Notes: generated by a model not told the origin, from the sequence alone. A stretch of 37,263 bases of DNA from an uncultured Clostridia bacterium (GCA_947630115.1 CANRGG010000019.1:1-37263), one strand, 5' to 3'; shown: positions 7,541 to 16,641, counted from the first letter of the stretch. Numbers and translations are program-made.

Positions 7541-7645
7541 CGAAAAGCGGCGGAGCGGATACCGATAAAACGATAAATGGGCGCGCCGCGTTCTGTTCCG
7601 AGAAAGAATTTTCCTCGTGCCGTTTTGGGCAAAAGGCCCTCCGCG

Positions 7646-8374
7646 TCAGTTGTTTTCCGTCTTGTTTTCGGTTGCGGGAGCCGCTTCCTTCCGTCCCTCG
7701 AGGAACCGGTACAGGATCGCCGCAAGCGCCGCGCCGAGAAGGGGACCGACAAGGAAGATCCAGATCTGCGAGATCGCCGTGAAATCTCCCGCAAACATGT
7801 TGACGATCGCCGGGCCGAGCGAGCGCGCCGGATTGACCGACGTTCCCGTCAAACGGATCCCCAAAAGATGAACGAGGGTCAGCGAAAGCCCGATCACGAC
7901 GCCCGTCACCGCCTTATTTTCCGTCTTGGAGGTCACGCCGAGGATCGCCAGCACAAACGCGAAGGTGAGCACGATCTCGACGATGAGCCCGATGAAGAGG
8001 GAACCGGTGTCCCCGTAGGCAATGATCAGACTCTGCTGCACCGCGTTCTGCCCAAGAGAGCCGGCGGAGCGGAAGAAGAGCGCCAAAATGAGCGAGCCGA
8101 CGAGCGCGCCGAGGACCTGGCTCAGGACATAGCCCAAAAATTCTTTCGCCTTCATCTTTTTGTCGATCAGCATCGCAAACGAGACCGCAGGGTTGATATG
8201 ACAGCCCGAAACGTTCCCAATCGAGTACGCCATCGCGACGATCACGAGCCCGAAGGCAAGGGCGGTCGCCACGATCCCGGCGTTCCCCTCGCAGCCGGTC
8301 GCGACCGCAACGCCGCAGCCGAACACCACAAGGACCAACGTGCCGATGAATTCCGCAACACATTTTTTCAGCAT
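7646..8374 (-). CDS. Aquaporin (MIP family, AqpZ-like)
   Basis: A 242-residue channel with six transmembrane helices and both NPA half-helix motifs: HINPAVS (NPA at 61-63) and SVNPARS (near 181). The residue after the second NPAR is Ser rather than the Asp typical of GlpF-type glycerol facilitators, which favours a water channel. The start is ATG 8374, with AAGGAG 9 nt upstream on the minus strand; the frame extends upstream without a site. The C-terminus is polar (KEAAPATENKTENN). It is a single-gene unit with its own promoter at 8404-8432. Confidence 0.94.
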   Translation of the reverse strand: MLKKCVAEFIGTLVLVVFGCGVAVATGCEGNAGIVATALAFGLVIVAMAYSIGNVSGCHINPAVSFAMLIDKKMKAKEFLGYVLSQVLGALVGSLILALFFRSAGSLGQNAVQQSLIIAYGDTGSLFIGLIVEIVLTFAFVLAILGVTSKTENKAVTGVVIGLSLTLVHLLGIRLTGTSVNPARSLGPAIVNMFAGDFTAISQIWIFLVGPLLGAALAAILYRFLEGRKEAAPATENKTENN

Positions 8375-8403
8375 TTTTTCATAACTCCTTTTTGTTTTTT
8401 TCG

Positions 8404-8432
8404 ATTTTACCACACGCTTCCGCAAATGTCAA
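8404..8432 (-). promoter_or_regulatory. Sigma-A promoter for the aquaporin gene
   Basis: On the minus strand TTGACA (8427-8432) and TAAAAT (8404-8409) are 17 bp apart, placing the start of transcription about 25 nt before the ATG at 8374. Confidence 0.75.
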
Positions 8433-8457
8433 CGTTTGCAAATTAAAATCGCGCCGT

Positions 8458-9411
8458 TTAGGCGGTTTTTTCTCCGAAAAGACGGCGGATGGGCGCTTTC
8501 AGTCGGAAAAGCCGTGCGGTGTGCGTCCGGCAGGCAAGCAATAGCCAGACGAGGAGGGCGCAGAACAGAGAGAAGAGAAGCCCCGAGTCGATTTGGGCGA
8601 ACAAGCTCGGCGGGGCTGCTTTGAGGCACAGCAGGGCGGCGCCGCGCAGAAGCTCCGCAAGCGCCTGAAAATAGCCGATCCCTTCGAGGAGCCGCGTCGC
8701 ATATCCGAGGCTCAGAAAGAGGAGCAAAAAGGCATACAGTCCGTACAAAAAGCCGCGCTCGTTGAAGAAAAAGCCGATCCGTTTCCGCGTCCTGCGCCAA
8801 AACCGCAGCGGCGCGCTCTGTTTCAGCTTTGCCCAGAAGCGGGAGGAGCCGATCATCTCGAAGAACCGCAGAAAATGCAGCAGCCGGACGAGGTGCAAAA
8901 CGCCCATCACCGGCGAATAGGGGAGGATGGAGATAAGCTCCAAAATGTTCTCCTTGAAATAGTCCCCCTTGCGCGGACAGAGAAAGAGCCGTGTCAGATA
9001 TTCCATCCAGAGGAGCGCCGTGATCGCAAGGTCGATCCAAAAATAGGGGGGCTCTTCGAGGTCGATCGCGCCGATCAGTCCGAGCAAGTTGAGCGAAAAA
9101 CTCGTCGCAAGCAGCAAAACGATCGCGACCGAATAGAGCGCAAACCACAATTTTTTTGCGCTTTTTTTGTCCGCCGTTCCGCCGCTTTCTCCGCCGGGCG
9201 TATCGCTGTTTACCTCGCCGGGCGTATCGCTGTTTACCCCGCTGGGCGTATCGCTGTTTACCTCGCCGGGCGTTCCGCCGCTTTCTCCGCCGGACGTATC
9301 GCTGCTCACCCCGCTGGGCGTATCGCTGCTGACTCTGCCGGGCGTTTCGCTGCTGACTCTGCCGGGCGTTCCGCCTTCCGGCGCTGTTCTGTTTTCCGTC
9401 GTTTCCGTCAT
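8458..9411 (-). CDS. Voltage-sensor-like integral membrane protein without a recognisable potassium filter
   Basis: A 317-residue membrane protein. Residues 15-78 form a hydrophilic tail of eight octapeptide units (type TPGEVNSD). The membrane part begins near residue 88. It has the layout of a voltage-gated cation channel: an S1-like helix, an S2-like MEYLTRLF, an S3-like KENILELISILPYSP, and an S4-like LHLVRLLHFLRFFEM with regularly placed Arg/His. Two later helices resemble S5 and S6, but between them, where TVGYG is expected, the sequence is LLRGAALLCLKAAPPSLFAQ. I therefore call it channel-like only. The start is ATG 9411, with GGAG 5 nt upstream on the minus strand. Confidence 0.82.
   Translation of the reverse strand: MTETTENRTAPEGGTPGRVSSETPGRVSSDTPSGVSSDTSGGESGGTPGEVNSDTPSGVNSDTPGEVNSDTPGGESGGTADKKSAKKLWFALYSVAIVLLLATSFSLNLLGLIGAIDLEEPPYFWIDLAITALLWMEYLTRLFLCPRKGDYFKENILELISILPYSPVMGVLHLVRLLHFLRFFEMIGSSRFWAKLKQSAPLRFWRRTRKRIGFFFNERGFLYGLYAFLLLFLSLGYATRLLEGIGYFQALAELLRGAALLCLKAAPPSLFAQIDSGLLFSLFCALLVWLLLACRTHTARLFRLKAPIRRLFGEKTA
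9178..9369 (-). repeat. 24-bp in-frame tandem repeat encoding eight octapeptides
   Basis: Eight consecutive 24-bp units encode TPGRVSSE, TPGRVSSD, TPSGVSSD, TSGGESGG, TPGEVNSD, TPSGVNSD, TPGEVNSD and TPGGESGG. Units 1-4 and 5-8 run in parallel (unit 4 matches unit 8), which suggests a duplication of a four-unit block. The encoded tail is expected to be disordered and probably cytoplasmic. Confidence 0.85.
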
Positions 9412-9430
9412 GTGCGCTCCGTATTTTTTT

Positions 9431-9459
9431 ATTATAAACGATTTCCGGCGATTTTTCAA
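9431..9459 (-). promoter_or_regulatory. Sigma-A promoter for the voltage-sensor-like gene
   Basis: On the minus strand TTGAAA (9454-9459) and TATAAT (9431-9436) are 17 bp apart, about 20 nt before the ATG at 9411. Confidence 0.7.
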
Positions 9460-9548
9460 GACTTTTTCGCAAATTTCCGGCAGAAACGTCCCGGCCGCGG
9501 CGGTTCATAGGATACAATGCGGGTATGGTCGCATAGGGAGGTCGGACG

Positions 9549-10190
9549 TTGAACGGAACGGAATCGCTTTATTCGCTCTTTTGCAGGACGCTGCAGGGCA
9601 GCTACATCGAACTTGCGGAGGAAAAGGCTTCCTACCGCGCCGAGCGGAGGGGAGACGTTTTGTATCTCTTCTTCGAGAAGAGCAACGGTGCGGCGGATTG
9701 GCGCAACAACCTCGATTTTCCCGCAAAGCCCTATCGGGAAACGGAGGAGCGCTGGTACGTTCACCGCGGCTTTTTGCGCGTTTTCAAGGCGATCGAACCG
9801 CAGATCGCGCCCATGATTTGCGATAAAAAGCTCCGTCGCATCGTCCTTTCTGGCTATTCGCACGGCGCGGCGCTCGCCCTTTTGTGCCACGAATACTGCG
9901 TGTTCCACCGCCCCGATCTGGCGCGGCAGATCTTCGGTTTCGGCTTCGGCTGTCCCCGCGTCGTGTTCGGGAAGTGCGGCAAAAAACTCGCCGCGCGCTT
10001 TGAAAATTTCTCCGTGATCCGCTGCGGAAAAGACCTCGTGACCCATCTCCCGCCCGCGCTCTTCGGCTACCGGCACGTCGGGCGGATGATCAAAGTCGGA
10101 AAGGGGCTTCGTCGGGGGCCCGTCGCCGCCCACAGGCCCGAAAGCTATCTTTCCGCGCTGAAACCGCAAAAAGGAGAGAAAGATCCATGA
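9549..10190 (+). CDS. Class 3 (fungal-type) lipase-fold alpha/beta hydrolase
   Basis: A 213-residue serine hydrolase of the lipase class 3 fold. The nucleophile elbow is GYSHGA with Ser104. A plausible catalytic Asp lies in KDLVTHLPP, and His in AAHRPESY near the C-terminus. No signal peptide is visible, so it should act in the cytoplasm, perhaps on membrane lipids. The start is TTG 9549, supported by GGGAGG (9536-9541) 7 nt upstream; no ATG is available nearby. Its stop overlaps the start of the next gene (ATGA), so the two are probably translated together. A TACAAT at 9513 could be a -10 box, but I see no good -35. Confidence 0.88.
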   Translation: MNGTESLYSLFCRTLQGSYIELAEEKASYRAERRGDVLYLFFEKSNGAADWRNNLDFPAKPYRETEERWYVHRGFLRVFKAIEPQIAPMICDKKLRRIVLSGYSHGAALALLCHEYCVFHRPDLARQIFGFGFGCPRVVFGKCGKKLAARFENFSVIRCGKDLVTHLPPALFGYRHVGRMIKVGKGLRRGPVAAHRPESYLSALKPQKGEKDP

Positions 10191-10513
10191 ACGTTCTTTC
10201 GATCGTCGTCACGAGCGCCGTTTCCAGCCTGATTTCGGGCGGGCTCGCCTTTCTCCTTGCCCGCATGCGGGGAGGAATCAAGCGCGAACGCGCCCTGCAG
10301 GAGGGGGTCAAGAACCTTCTGCGCGGCAAGCTCATCGACTACTACGAAAAATATTCGGAAAAGGGCGTCTGCCCGATCTATGCCAAGGAATCCGTAAGAA
10401 GAAGCTATGAAGCCTATCACGAACTGGGCGGGAACGGCGTGATCACCAAGCTCTATGAGGAGCTGATGGCGCTGCCCGCGGCCGGCAGGGAACCCGAAAA
10501 CGAAGGGGATTGA
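10187..10513 (+). CDS. Small holin-like single-span membrane protein
   Basis: A 108-residue protein with one N-terminal transmembrane helix (about residues 4-26), then a basic stretch (RMRGGIKRERALQEGVKNLL). A conserved-looking domain follows: LIDYYEKYSEKGVCPIYAKE and ELGGNGVITKLYEELMALP. This arrangement (single helix, then a short domain with CPIYA and GGNG) is common among small proteins in Firmicutes prophages near lysis genes, often annotated as holin-like or unknown. No other phage gene is nearby. AAGGAG lies 10 nt before the ATG, and the start overlaps the lipase stop by 4 nt. Confidence 0.82.
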   Translation: MNVLSIVVTSAVSSLISGGLAFLLARMRGGIKRERALQEGVKNLLRGKLIDYYEKYSEKGVCPIYAKESVRRSYEAYHELGGNGVITKLYEELMALPAAGREPENEGD

Positions 10514-10528
10514 ACGTTCCCCGAAAGC

Positions 10529-10564
10529 GCCGCCCGGCGGAGATCTCCGCCGGGCGGCTTTTTT
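10529..10564 (+). terminator. Rho-independent terminator of the lipase-small protein unit
   Basis: A perfect 13-bp stem (GCCGCCCGGCGGA / TCCGCCGGGCGGC) with a GATC loop is followed by six T residues, 15 bp after the stop codon. Confidence 0.92.
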
Positions 10565-10668
10565 AAGAGCGGTTTTTTCGGAAAATTTTCCCGTGGGAAA
10601 AGTGGGGAAATTTTTCAAAAAAATATAAAATCTTTCGAAAATTTCACAAGAAGTTCATAATCAAACTA

Positions 10669-10698
10669 TTGACAGCGCCCCCTGTTTCGTGATAGAAT
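10669..10698 (+). promoter_or_regulatory. Sigma-A promoter of the first giant lipoprotein
   Basis: TTGACA (10669-10674) and TAGAAT (10693-10698) are 18 bp apart. AGGAGG (10719-10724) follows, 6 nt before the ATG at 10731. Confidence 0.78.
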
Positions 10699-10730
10699 AA
10701 AATTGTTTAATTCTATATAGGAGGATTGGA

Positions 10731-13700
10731 ATGAAAACACTTCGGAAAAGCATGCTGCTTGTCCTTGTCGCGGTTTTTTCGTTGGCAGTCGGGCTGTTTG
10801 CGGCAGCTTGCGGCGGAAGCAAGATCACGGTCTCGTATGACCTTGGGACCGGCGCCGCTGCGACGACGAACGAAGTCACGCCCGGTGCGGAAATGGAAAT
10901 GCCCGCTCCTTCGCGTGAAGGCTTCTTCTTCGGCGGATGGTACGAAAACGCACAATTCACCGGCGAAGCCCTTCAAGGCAAGACCACCGCGCCCGAGAAA
11001 GACACGACATACTATGCGCGCTGGCTGAAAGGGTACAATTTGACCTTGAAACCGAACGGCGGAATGGTAAACGGCAGCACGGAAGATCGCACGTTCTCCG
11101 TTCCCGAAACGGGCAACCTGCTCGAATGGATCGGCAAGAATACGAACGGCAATCCGCAGAGAGGTTCGCTTACCTTCGGCGCTTGGCTCAACGGCGAGAC
11201 GGAGATCGGAGAATCGGATGTCATGCCGTCGGCGGATCTTGTCCTGACCGCGGGATTTAAGGTCGATTATTCGGTCGAGGTCTATGCGCAGACGGCGCCG
11301 CACGGCACCCAGTATGAAAAGAGCGAGGAGCTCTCTTTCACGGACAGTGGCTATCTCAACACGACCATCGATCTCAGACAGCATGATTTCGTGAACTACA
11401 TCGTGAACGAAGATTATGCGAGCGAGGAACTTCCCGCAAAAGTTTCCGGCACCCTGTCTGAGAATTCGTCCGAGAACGCTTTCCGCGTCTATTGCGACAG
11501 GGCGCAGTTCTCGCTCGTCTACAACGTCAACCTGCCCACGGGCGGGCTGGAATTCACCGGGAAGATGACCGACTCCTACTTCACGTTCGGGGAATCGGCG
11601 ACGGTCTCGAAGAACCACTTCGAGATCACGGGTTACCGCTTCACCGGCTGGTCCTCGTCCGCAAACGGCAGCGTCGAATTCATGCCCGGCGATACCATCT
11701 CGAGCGGCGACCACATTTTGTACGCCGTCTGGGAGAAGGGCTACGGCGACGTGTTCGGCTCGACGGACTACATCTTCTTCCCCACGCGGGCGACCGACCC
11801 CGAAGCGGTCCTCGTGCGCGGCGGGTATGAATTTGCGGGCCAGCGCGGCAACGTCGATCAGGAAATGCACTTCTCGCCTGATCCCGCGGGCAGCTTCGTC
11901 TCCTTCCGGGACGGGCAGATCATCGCAAAACTCATCGGAGAAAAGTTCTCGCTCTATTTTGCGGACCGGATCGGTGAGTACACCTACTACGAAGGCTATT
12001 ATAAAAAGGAAGGGGAGAGCCATTTCAACGAGAGCATCAAGCTCACGCTCGACGGTTTCAATACCGCAACGCTCGATGAAAACGGCTCCACGAAGTCTGG
12101 CACCTATGAATTCGATCCCGAAAAGGGCGAGTTCGTCCTCAAACTCAGAGGAAGTTCCGACAGAAACTTCACCTTCGGCGTGCAGGGAGACAAGAAGGTA
12201 TTCTCCTATCTCGGAAGAGAAAAGGGCGAATACAGCCAGTTCGTCCGCGCCGGCGTCGGCGGGACCTACTACCTCGGGACGCAGTCCTTTGAGCTCGACG
12301 GATACGGCAACGCCGTCCGCAATGTGGAAGGCTATGCGCCCCAGTACGGCACTTATGAAGCGCCCGATATGAACGACGCGAACCCCATCGTCACGATGCA
12401 CTTTGGAAGTTTCGACGCCCGGATCTGCCTTGACATCATCAACAGCGCAGATTATGACACTTGCGTCGTCGTCGACGACAGCCTCAACGCGCAAGTGTTC
12501 ACGAAAGACGACGAAACCTTGCAGCTCGACGGGATCGGCGCGTTTGCAGACAGCGCCATCTACACCCATGACGGACAGACGGAGCAGTTCGACTACTACT
12601 ATGAGAGTACGCTGCTCGGCGCGTACGTCCATCTGACCCTCAACTTCGACGAAGAGCATTATTGCTTCCGTCTTGACGAAGAGAATCACACCTTCTCGGT
12701 CGACGAAGTGGAGACCAAGACCTATCAGCTCGTTATCGGCAACGGCTCCTACAACAGCCTTGCCGGCGCTTATCTCGTCCTTTATGATGAGGCTTATACC
12801 GAGCCCGAAGCCGGCGACAACGGCGTTTTGAGAAAGGACGCAACGGGACAGGAAGCGGAGAAAGATCTTAAAGTTCCCGACGGCGCAATGCGGGCGGAGA
12901 TCTATATCAACCCTGCAAACGCCAATGGAGGTTGCATTTACAAGGGCTATACCTATACCGATCCCAACTATGGTCTGCCTCGGTTCCATACGACCTGGTG
13001 GATGAAGGGCCGTGCGGACTCGTTCTACACCGACTTCATGTACTGGACGAATACGAACTTCGCGCAGGGCCCGCTCTTCTACATCTTCCTTGATCAGTAT
13101 GTGAGCATTGACTCGGAAGGAAAACCGATCGAGGGCGTTTCCAAGACGAGCTCCTTCTACACGATGTGGGATAAGAGCGTGAACTACGACAAACGGTTCG
13201 ACAGCTACTACTTCATGTGGAACTCGACCATGGCGACGGCGCCCGGCAGCGGGTTCGAGGGCTTCGGCAACTTCTTCGTGGACGAGAACGGAAAGATCTA
13301 TGAAGGAAGTATCGACTACTACGTGCTCAGCGGTACGGAGCAAGCTCTGTTTGAGGCGGCGGCGCTGTTCGACTTCACCTATCGGGATGAGGTCGACCCG
13401 CTCCAGTTCCATCATTTCTACTTCGCGGCGAACATAGACGAGACGTACGGCGGAACGTTCGTGCTTCTCGATTCCGAGCCGATCAGATTGATGCTCATGT
13501 ACGACGAGATGAAGGCAAACACCTTCAGCGCAGGCTATAACAGCCTCTTCCTTCTCGGCGACAAAAATCAGAACGCGGTCTATTTCCGTTCGGAAGAGGA
13601 CTACTCCGATAACAACAACGGGGTCAATGGCAGATACGACGCGATCGGCGACCAGAACGGCCGTCGCGCATACAGATTTACCCCGCTCAACGAGCCCGAT

Positions 13701-16472
13701 GTCCAGCCCTTCGAATTTACGATCGAAGAGCTCGGCGAGGGCTGGCAGGATGGTTTCCTGATGTACCGTCTCTACAACGTGGACGACGACAAGGTCTTTA
13801 CGATCGAGGGCGGCGGCACCTTCGCCATTGACGGCTTCGGCTATGCGGCCTACACCGACAAAGACGGGAAGATGCTCGAGGGCGGCTATATCTACTCCGA
13901 CGGCAGAGAGCAGATCGCGCTCTACACCCCGACGGACAATGGAATTTCCCTCGATTACGCCTTCACGATCTCGCCCGACGACGAGAACGTCCTCATCCCG
14001 CAGAAGGAAGAGGAGAAGTCGAGCTACTTTGTTCTGTTCAATTCGGCGGGCGTGTTCCCCGACGGATTTGCGCAGGCGGCGGTTCTGTTCCATGCCGACG
14101 AAGGCACGATCGAGATCACCGAGATCGGCGAGTACATCTGGTACACGCAGGGTCACGTCAACGATGACGGCTCCATTGTGGATTCCTATCATCTGTTCGC
14201 GTCCGGCACCTATGTCCTTGTGGACGATGAAGATCATCTCTATGATCTCACCCTTGTCACCTACGACTTCCACAGCGGCGACGTTCTGAGCACCAACGTC
14301 AAATGGCGTGTGAGGCTCGAACAGGGCTACTGCTTCCTCATGGACGCGGAGGACGTCTACGGTTCCTATGCGAACGAGGATAGCGCCGTGTTCTATCTCG
14401 ACGGCTGGGGCAACGGCTGCTACATCGACCCGATGGGCAACCGCTATGAAGGCAGCCACAACATCATCGGCTTCGGCGACAACGACCGTTACTTCTACGG
14501 CGTGTTCGGCGGCGTCGAAGAAAATCCCGAACTTCTCTATGCCGCAAGATACGACAAAGAGACCAAGACGTTCGTCATCACGAACGATCCCGAAAAGGAC
14601 GGCTGGGTCACCTACTATGCGGAGGACTTCGGCGCGATCGAGTTCTGCCAGGTCTTTGCGATCGACAACGCGATGATCGGCTATTGGTTCCTCGATGAGA
14701 ACGATAAACTCCTGATCTATGAGCTTGACTGGGAGAGCGGTTATCAGCGGATCGACAGCCAGTATCCGACTCCTGATTTCGACGATAAGAACGAGGTTCT
14801 CTACTACGACGCTTCAAATCAGGATAGAGGCTTCTACCGCTGGAACGAGGGCGACAAGTTCACCTTCACCGGCAAGGTCGTCTTTGACGCCTTCAAGGGT
14901 CAAACCCTGGAAAGCGGCAAAATGCCGACCGAGATCAATAACCTTACGCTGGAATTTGTTCCCGACGGCACGGCGCTTCTGAACGCACCCGCAACCATGC
15001 ACTTCAAGTATGGCGATAAGGAGCAGGATATTCAGTACACGATCGTCGTGTCCCATCCGACGACGGCGCAGAACGCGAACGGCTATCTGAAGGCGGAAGC
15101 GTACTACGATGACGTTCCGTTCTATATCGAGCTCAACTACACCCATGCGAACGAGGGCGGAAACACCTTCGTGTTCCATGCGGCGGGCGCGGATTATGTG
15201 TGGTCGGATTTCCTTTCCACCGTGCTTCCCGATTACGTGCTGTACACCTATGGCTCGATCACGAGCGGCTTGACCTACTCGATCGGACCGATCGAATGGA
15301 AGTTCGATGAATGGGATCCTTCGAAGGGCGGCGAAAATCCCGACATGCTCATCTCCTGCGTTCTCTACGTTCCCGACGAGAACGGCAAACTTCTCACCTT
15401 CAGCATGTTCTATGAAGATGTCTTTGGGAAGGAGGAGACGGACGATAAGGGCGGTACGAAACTTGATGAGAGCAAGATCGTCACCCACGACGCGACGCTT
15501 TCTTCGCTCGTCGGCTTCAACCAGAACGATCTGCCCGTCTATGAGGTCAAGTTCAAGGGCGACGATGGCCGCACGTATTCGGTCTGGCTCGAAAAGCTGA
15601 CGGATACTTACGGAAATTGGAGCTCGCTCATCTATGCGGTCAACGTCTATAATGAGACGCAGGGAACGGGCGATAATTCGCAATACACCTACAAGGCATG
15701 GCAGTTCTGCGGTGCATATTATGCAAGCTTCGAGCAGATGTCGATCTACACGCTTGACATTGTGAAGAAAGAGGGCGACAAAGAAGTGAGCGTTCTTGAG
15801 GGCTACAACGGCGCAAGCTGGTTCGACAACGACGTCATCTTCTATTATGCCGACGAGAACGGCGCGCCGCTTGCATCGGTCAAGGAACCCGAACCGACGA
15901 CGGGCGAAGGCGGCACGGAAGGCGGCGCTGCAGCTGCGGCTGAGACGAACGACAAGGATCTCGAAAAGAAGAAGAGCGACTTCACGTTGGTCCACTTCGA
16001 CTTTGACGAAAAGACCAGAGCTATCACGGGTGCGACCCATACCAAGGATGTCAAGTACGTCGAGCTCAAAGCTAAAGGAAATGACACCATGGACGGCGGC
16101 ACCAGCGAGATGACCTTCAAGTTCTTCATTTCGAAGGGCGCGGACGGCAAGATCGACAAGGCGTACATCAACGGCTTGACCTGGGTGGTTTCGCAGACCG
16201 ATGCGGATACCGGCAACGTCAACAAGACGACGAACGAGTTCTCGAACGAGCTCACGAACCGCGTGAACTACCAGAGAGGCAGAAAGTCGAAGAAAGAAGC
16301 CGATACCTTCCTCTTCTACTTCACGAATCCCGTCTCGATCACGATCAGACTGTCCGGCGATTACAACAACCCGAAGGTAGAATACGAGATGATGAAGCTG
16401 GACTTCGAGGGTGAAGAGCAGGCTTCCGGCGGCGGCGCGTCGATATCCGGCGGCTCTCAGAGCGGAAACTGA
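10731..16472 (+). CDS. Giant InlB-repeat lipoprotein A with seven LDG-type motifs
   Basis: A 1913-residue surface lipoprotein. The signal peptide (residues 1-26) ends in LFAAAC, so Cys27 should be lipidated. Two InlB/Listeria-Bacteroides-type repeats are visible at about 35-98 (FFFGGWYENAQFTG...TYYARW) and 290-335 (FTGWSSSANGS...YAVW). Beyond them I recognise no known domain, but a motif of the form hydrophobic-LDG-aromatic-G followed by a Gly-x-Tyr strand recurs near residues 438, 521, 598, 841, 948 (degenerate), 1031 and 1221. A later shared block contains FDAF and LNAPAT (about 1390-1430). The end is a Gly/Ala/Glu linker near 1725 and a Gly/Ser tail. It is rich in Tyr, Asp and Gly, which suggests beta-rich modules. 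The next gene is a colinear paralogue. Function unknown; adhesion or glycan binding is a guess. Confidence 0.92.
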   Translation: MKTLRKSMLLVLVAVFSLAVGLFAAACGGSKITVSYDLGTGAAATTNEVTPGAEMEMPAPSREGFFFGGWYENAQFTGEALQGKTTAPEKDTTYYARWLKGYNLTLKPNGGMVNGSTEDRTFSVPETGNLLEWIGKNTNGNPQRGSLTFGAWLNGETEIGESDVMPSADLVLTAGFKVDYSVEVYAQTAPHGTQYEKSEELSFTDSGYLNTTIDLRQHDFVNYIVNEDYASEELPAKVSGTLSENSSENAFRVYCDRAQFSLVYNVNLPTGGLEFTGKMTDSYFTFGESATVSKNHFEITGYRFTGWSSSANGSVEFMPGDTISSGDHILYAVWEKGYGDVFGSTDYIFFPTRATDPEAVLVRGGYEFAGQRGNVDQEMHFSPDPAGSFVSFRDGQIIAKLIGEKFSLYFADRIGEYTYYEGYYKKEGESHFNESIKLTLDGFNTATLDENGSTKSGTYEFDPEKGEFVLKLRGSSDRNFTFGVQGDKKVFSYLGREKGEYSQFVRAGVGGTYYLGTQSFELDGYGNAVRNVEGYAPQYGTYEAPDMNDANPIVTMHFGSFDARICLDIINSADYDTCVVVDDSLNAQVFTKDDETLQLDGIGAFADSAIYTHDGQTEQFDYYYESTLLGAYVHLTLNFDEEHYCFRLDEENHTFSVDEVETKTYQLVIGNGSYNSLAGAYLVLYDEAYTEPEAGDNGVLRKDATGQEAEKDLKVPDGAMRAEIYINPANANGGCIYKGYTYTDPNYGLPRFHTTWWMKGRADSFYTDFMYWTNTNFAQGPLFYIFLDQYVSIDSEGKPIEGVSKTSSFYTMWDKSVNYDKRFDSYYFMWNSTMATAPGSGFEGFGNFFVDENGKIYEGSIDYYVLSGTEQALFEAAALFDFTYRDEVDPLQFHHFYFAANIDETYGGTFVLLDSEPIRLMLMYDEMKANTFSAGYNSLFLLGDKNQNAVYFRSEEDYSDNNNGVNGRYDAIGDQNGRRAYRFTPLNEPDVQPFEFTIEELGEGWQDGFLMYRLYNVDDDKVFTIEGGGTFAIDGFGYAAYTDKDGKMLEGGYIYSDGREQIALYTPTDNGISLDYAFTISPDDENVLIPQKEEEKSSYFVLFNSAGVFPDGFAQAAVLFHADEGTIEITEIGEYIWYTQGHVNDDGSIVDSYHLFASGTYVLVDDEDHLYDLTLVTYDFHSGDVLSTNVKWRVRLEQGYCFLMDAEDVYGSYANEDSAVFYLDGWGNGCYIDPMGNRYEGSHNIIGFGDNDRYFYGVFGGVEENPELLYAARYDKETKTFVITNDPEKDGWVTYYAEDFGAIEFCQVFAIDNAMIGYWFLDENDKLLIYELDWESGYQRIDSQYPTPDFDDKNEVLYYDASNQDRGFYRWNEGDKFTFTGKVVFDAFKGQTLESGKMPTEINNLTLEFVPDGTALLNAPATMHFKYGDKEQDIQYTIVVSHPTTAQNANGYLKAEAYYDDVPFYIELNYTHANEGGNTFVFHAAGADYVWSDFLSTVLPDYVLYTYGSITSGLTYSIGPIEWKFDEWDPSKGGENPDMLISCVLYVPDENGKLLTFSMFYEDVFGKEETDDKGGTKLDESKIVTHDATLSSLVGFNQNDLPVYEVKFKGDDGRTYSVWLEKLTDTYGNWSSLIYAVNVYNETQGTGDNSQYTYKAWQFCGAYYASFEQMSIYTLDIVKKEGDKEVSVLEGYNGASWFDNDVIFYYADENGAPLASVKEPEPTTGEGGTEGGAAAAAETNDKDLEKKKSDFTLVHFDFDEKTRAITGATHTKDVKYVELKAKGNDTMDGGTSEMTFKFFISKGADGKIDKAYINGLTWVVSQTDADTGNVNKTTNEFSNELTNRVNYQRGRKSKKEADTFLFYFTNPVSITIRLSGDYNNPKVEYEMMKLDFEGEEQASGGGASISGGSQSGN

Positions 16473-16518
16473 TCGAACAAGGCAAGATCTTTGCGTGAAA
16501 GATCGCGCAGAGAAAACG

Positions 16519-16549
16519 AAAAAAGACAGGCAAACGCCTGTCTTTTTTT
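16519..16549 (+). terminator. Rho-independent terminator after giant lipoprotein A
   Basis: GACAGGC and GCCTGTC form a stem around an AAAC loop, extended by A/T pairing and followed by TTTTTTT. Confidence 0.93.
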
Positions 16550-16612
16550 GGTAAGACCGCCCCGGGTTTCAACAAAATATTTTTTTTTCACAAACTAATC
16601 ACAGTCAGACAG

Positions 16613-16641
16613 TTGACTGTTCGCGGCGGGTATGGTAAAAT
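16613..16641 (+). promoter_or_regulatory. Sigma-A promoter of the second giant lipoprotein
   Basis: TTGACT (16613-16618) and TAAAAT (16636-16641) are 17 bp apart. AGGAGG (16673-16678) lies 6 nt before ATG 16685, the same layout as in the paralogue upstream. Confidence 0.75.

Noticed and set aside
7309-7794. Minus-strand open frame giving a heptapeptide repeat (SLKIY type) across the 21-bp array
   Set aside because: The peptide repeat is a by-product of a 21-bp DNA repeat, one unit is 22 bp, and there is no ribosome site; it also overlaps the aquaporin and rluB-like genes.
10187-10513. Evidence for a prophage
   Set aside because: The holin-like gene is the only phage-like item; no integrase, capsid, terminase or attachment repeat is seen nearby.
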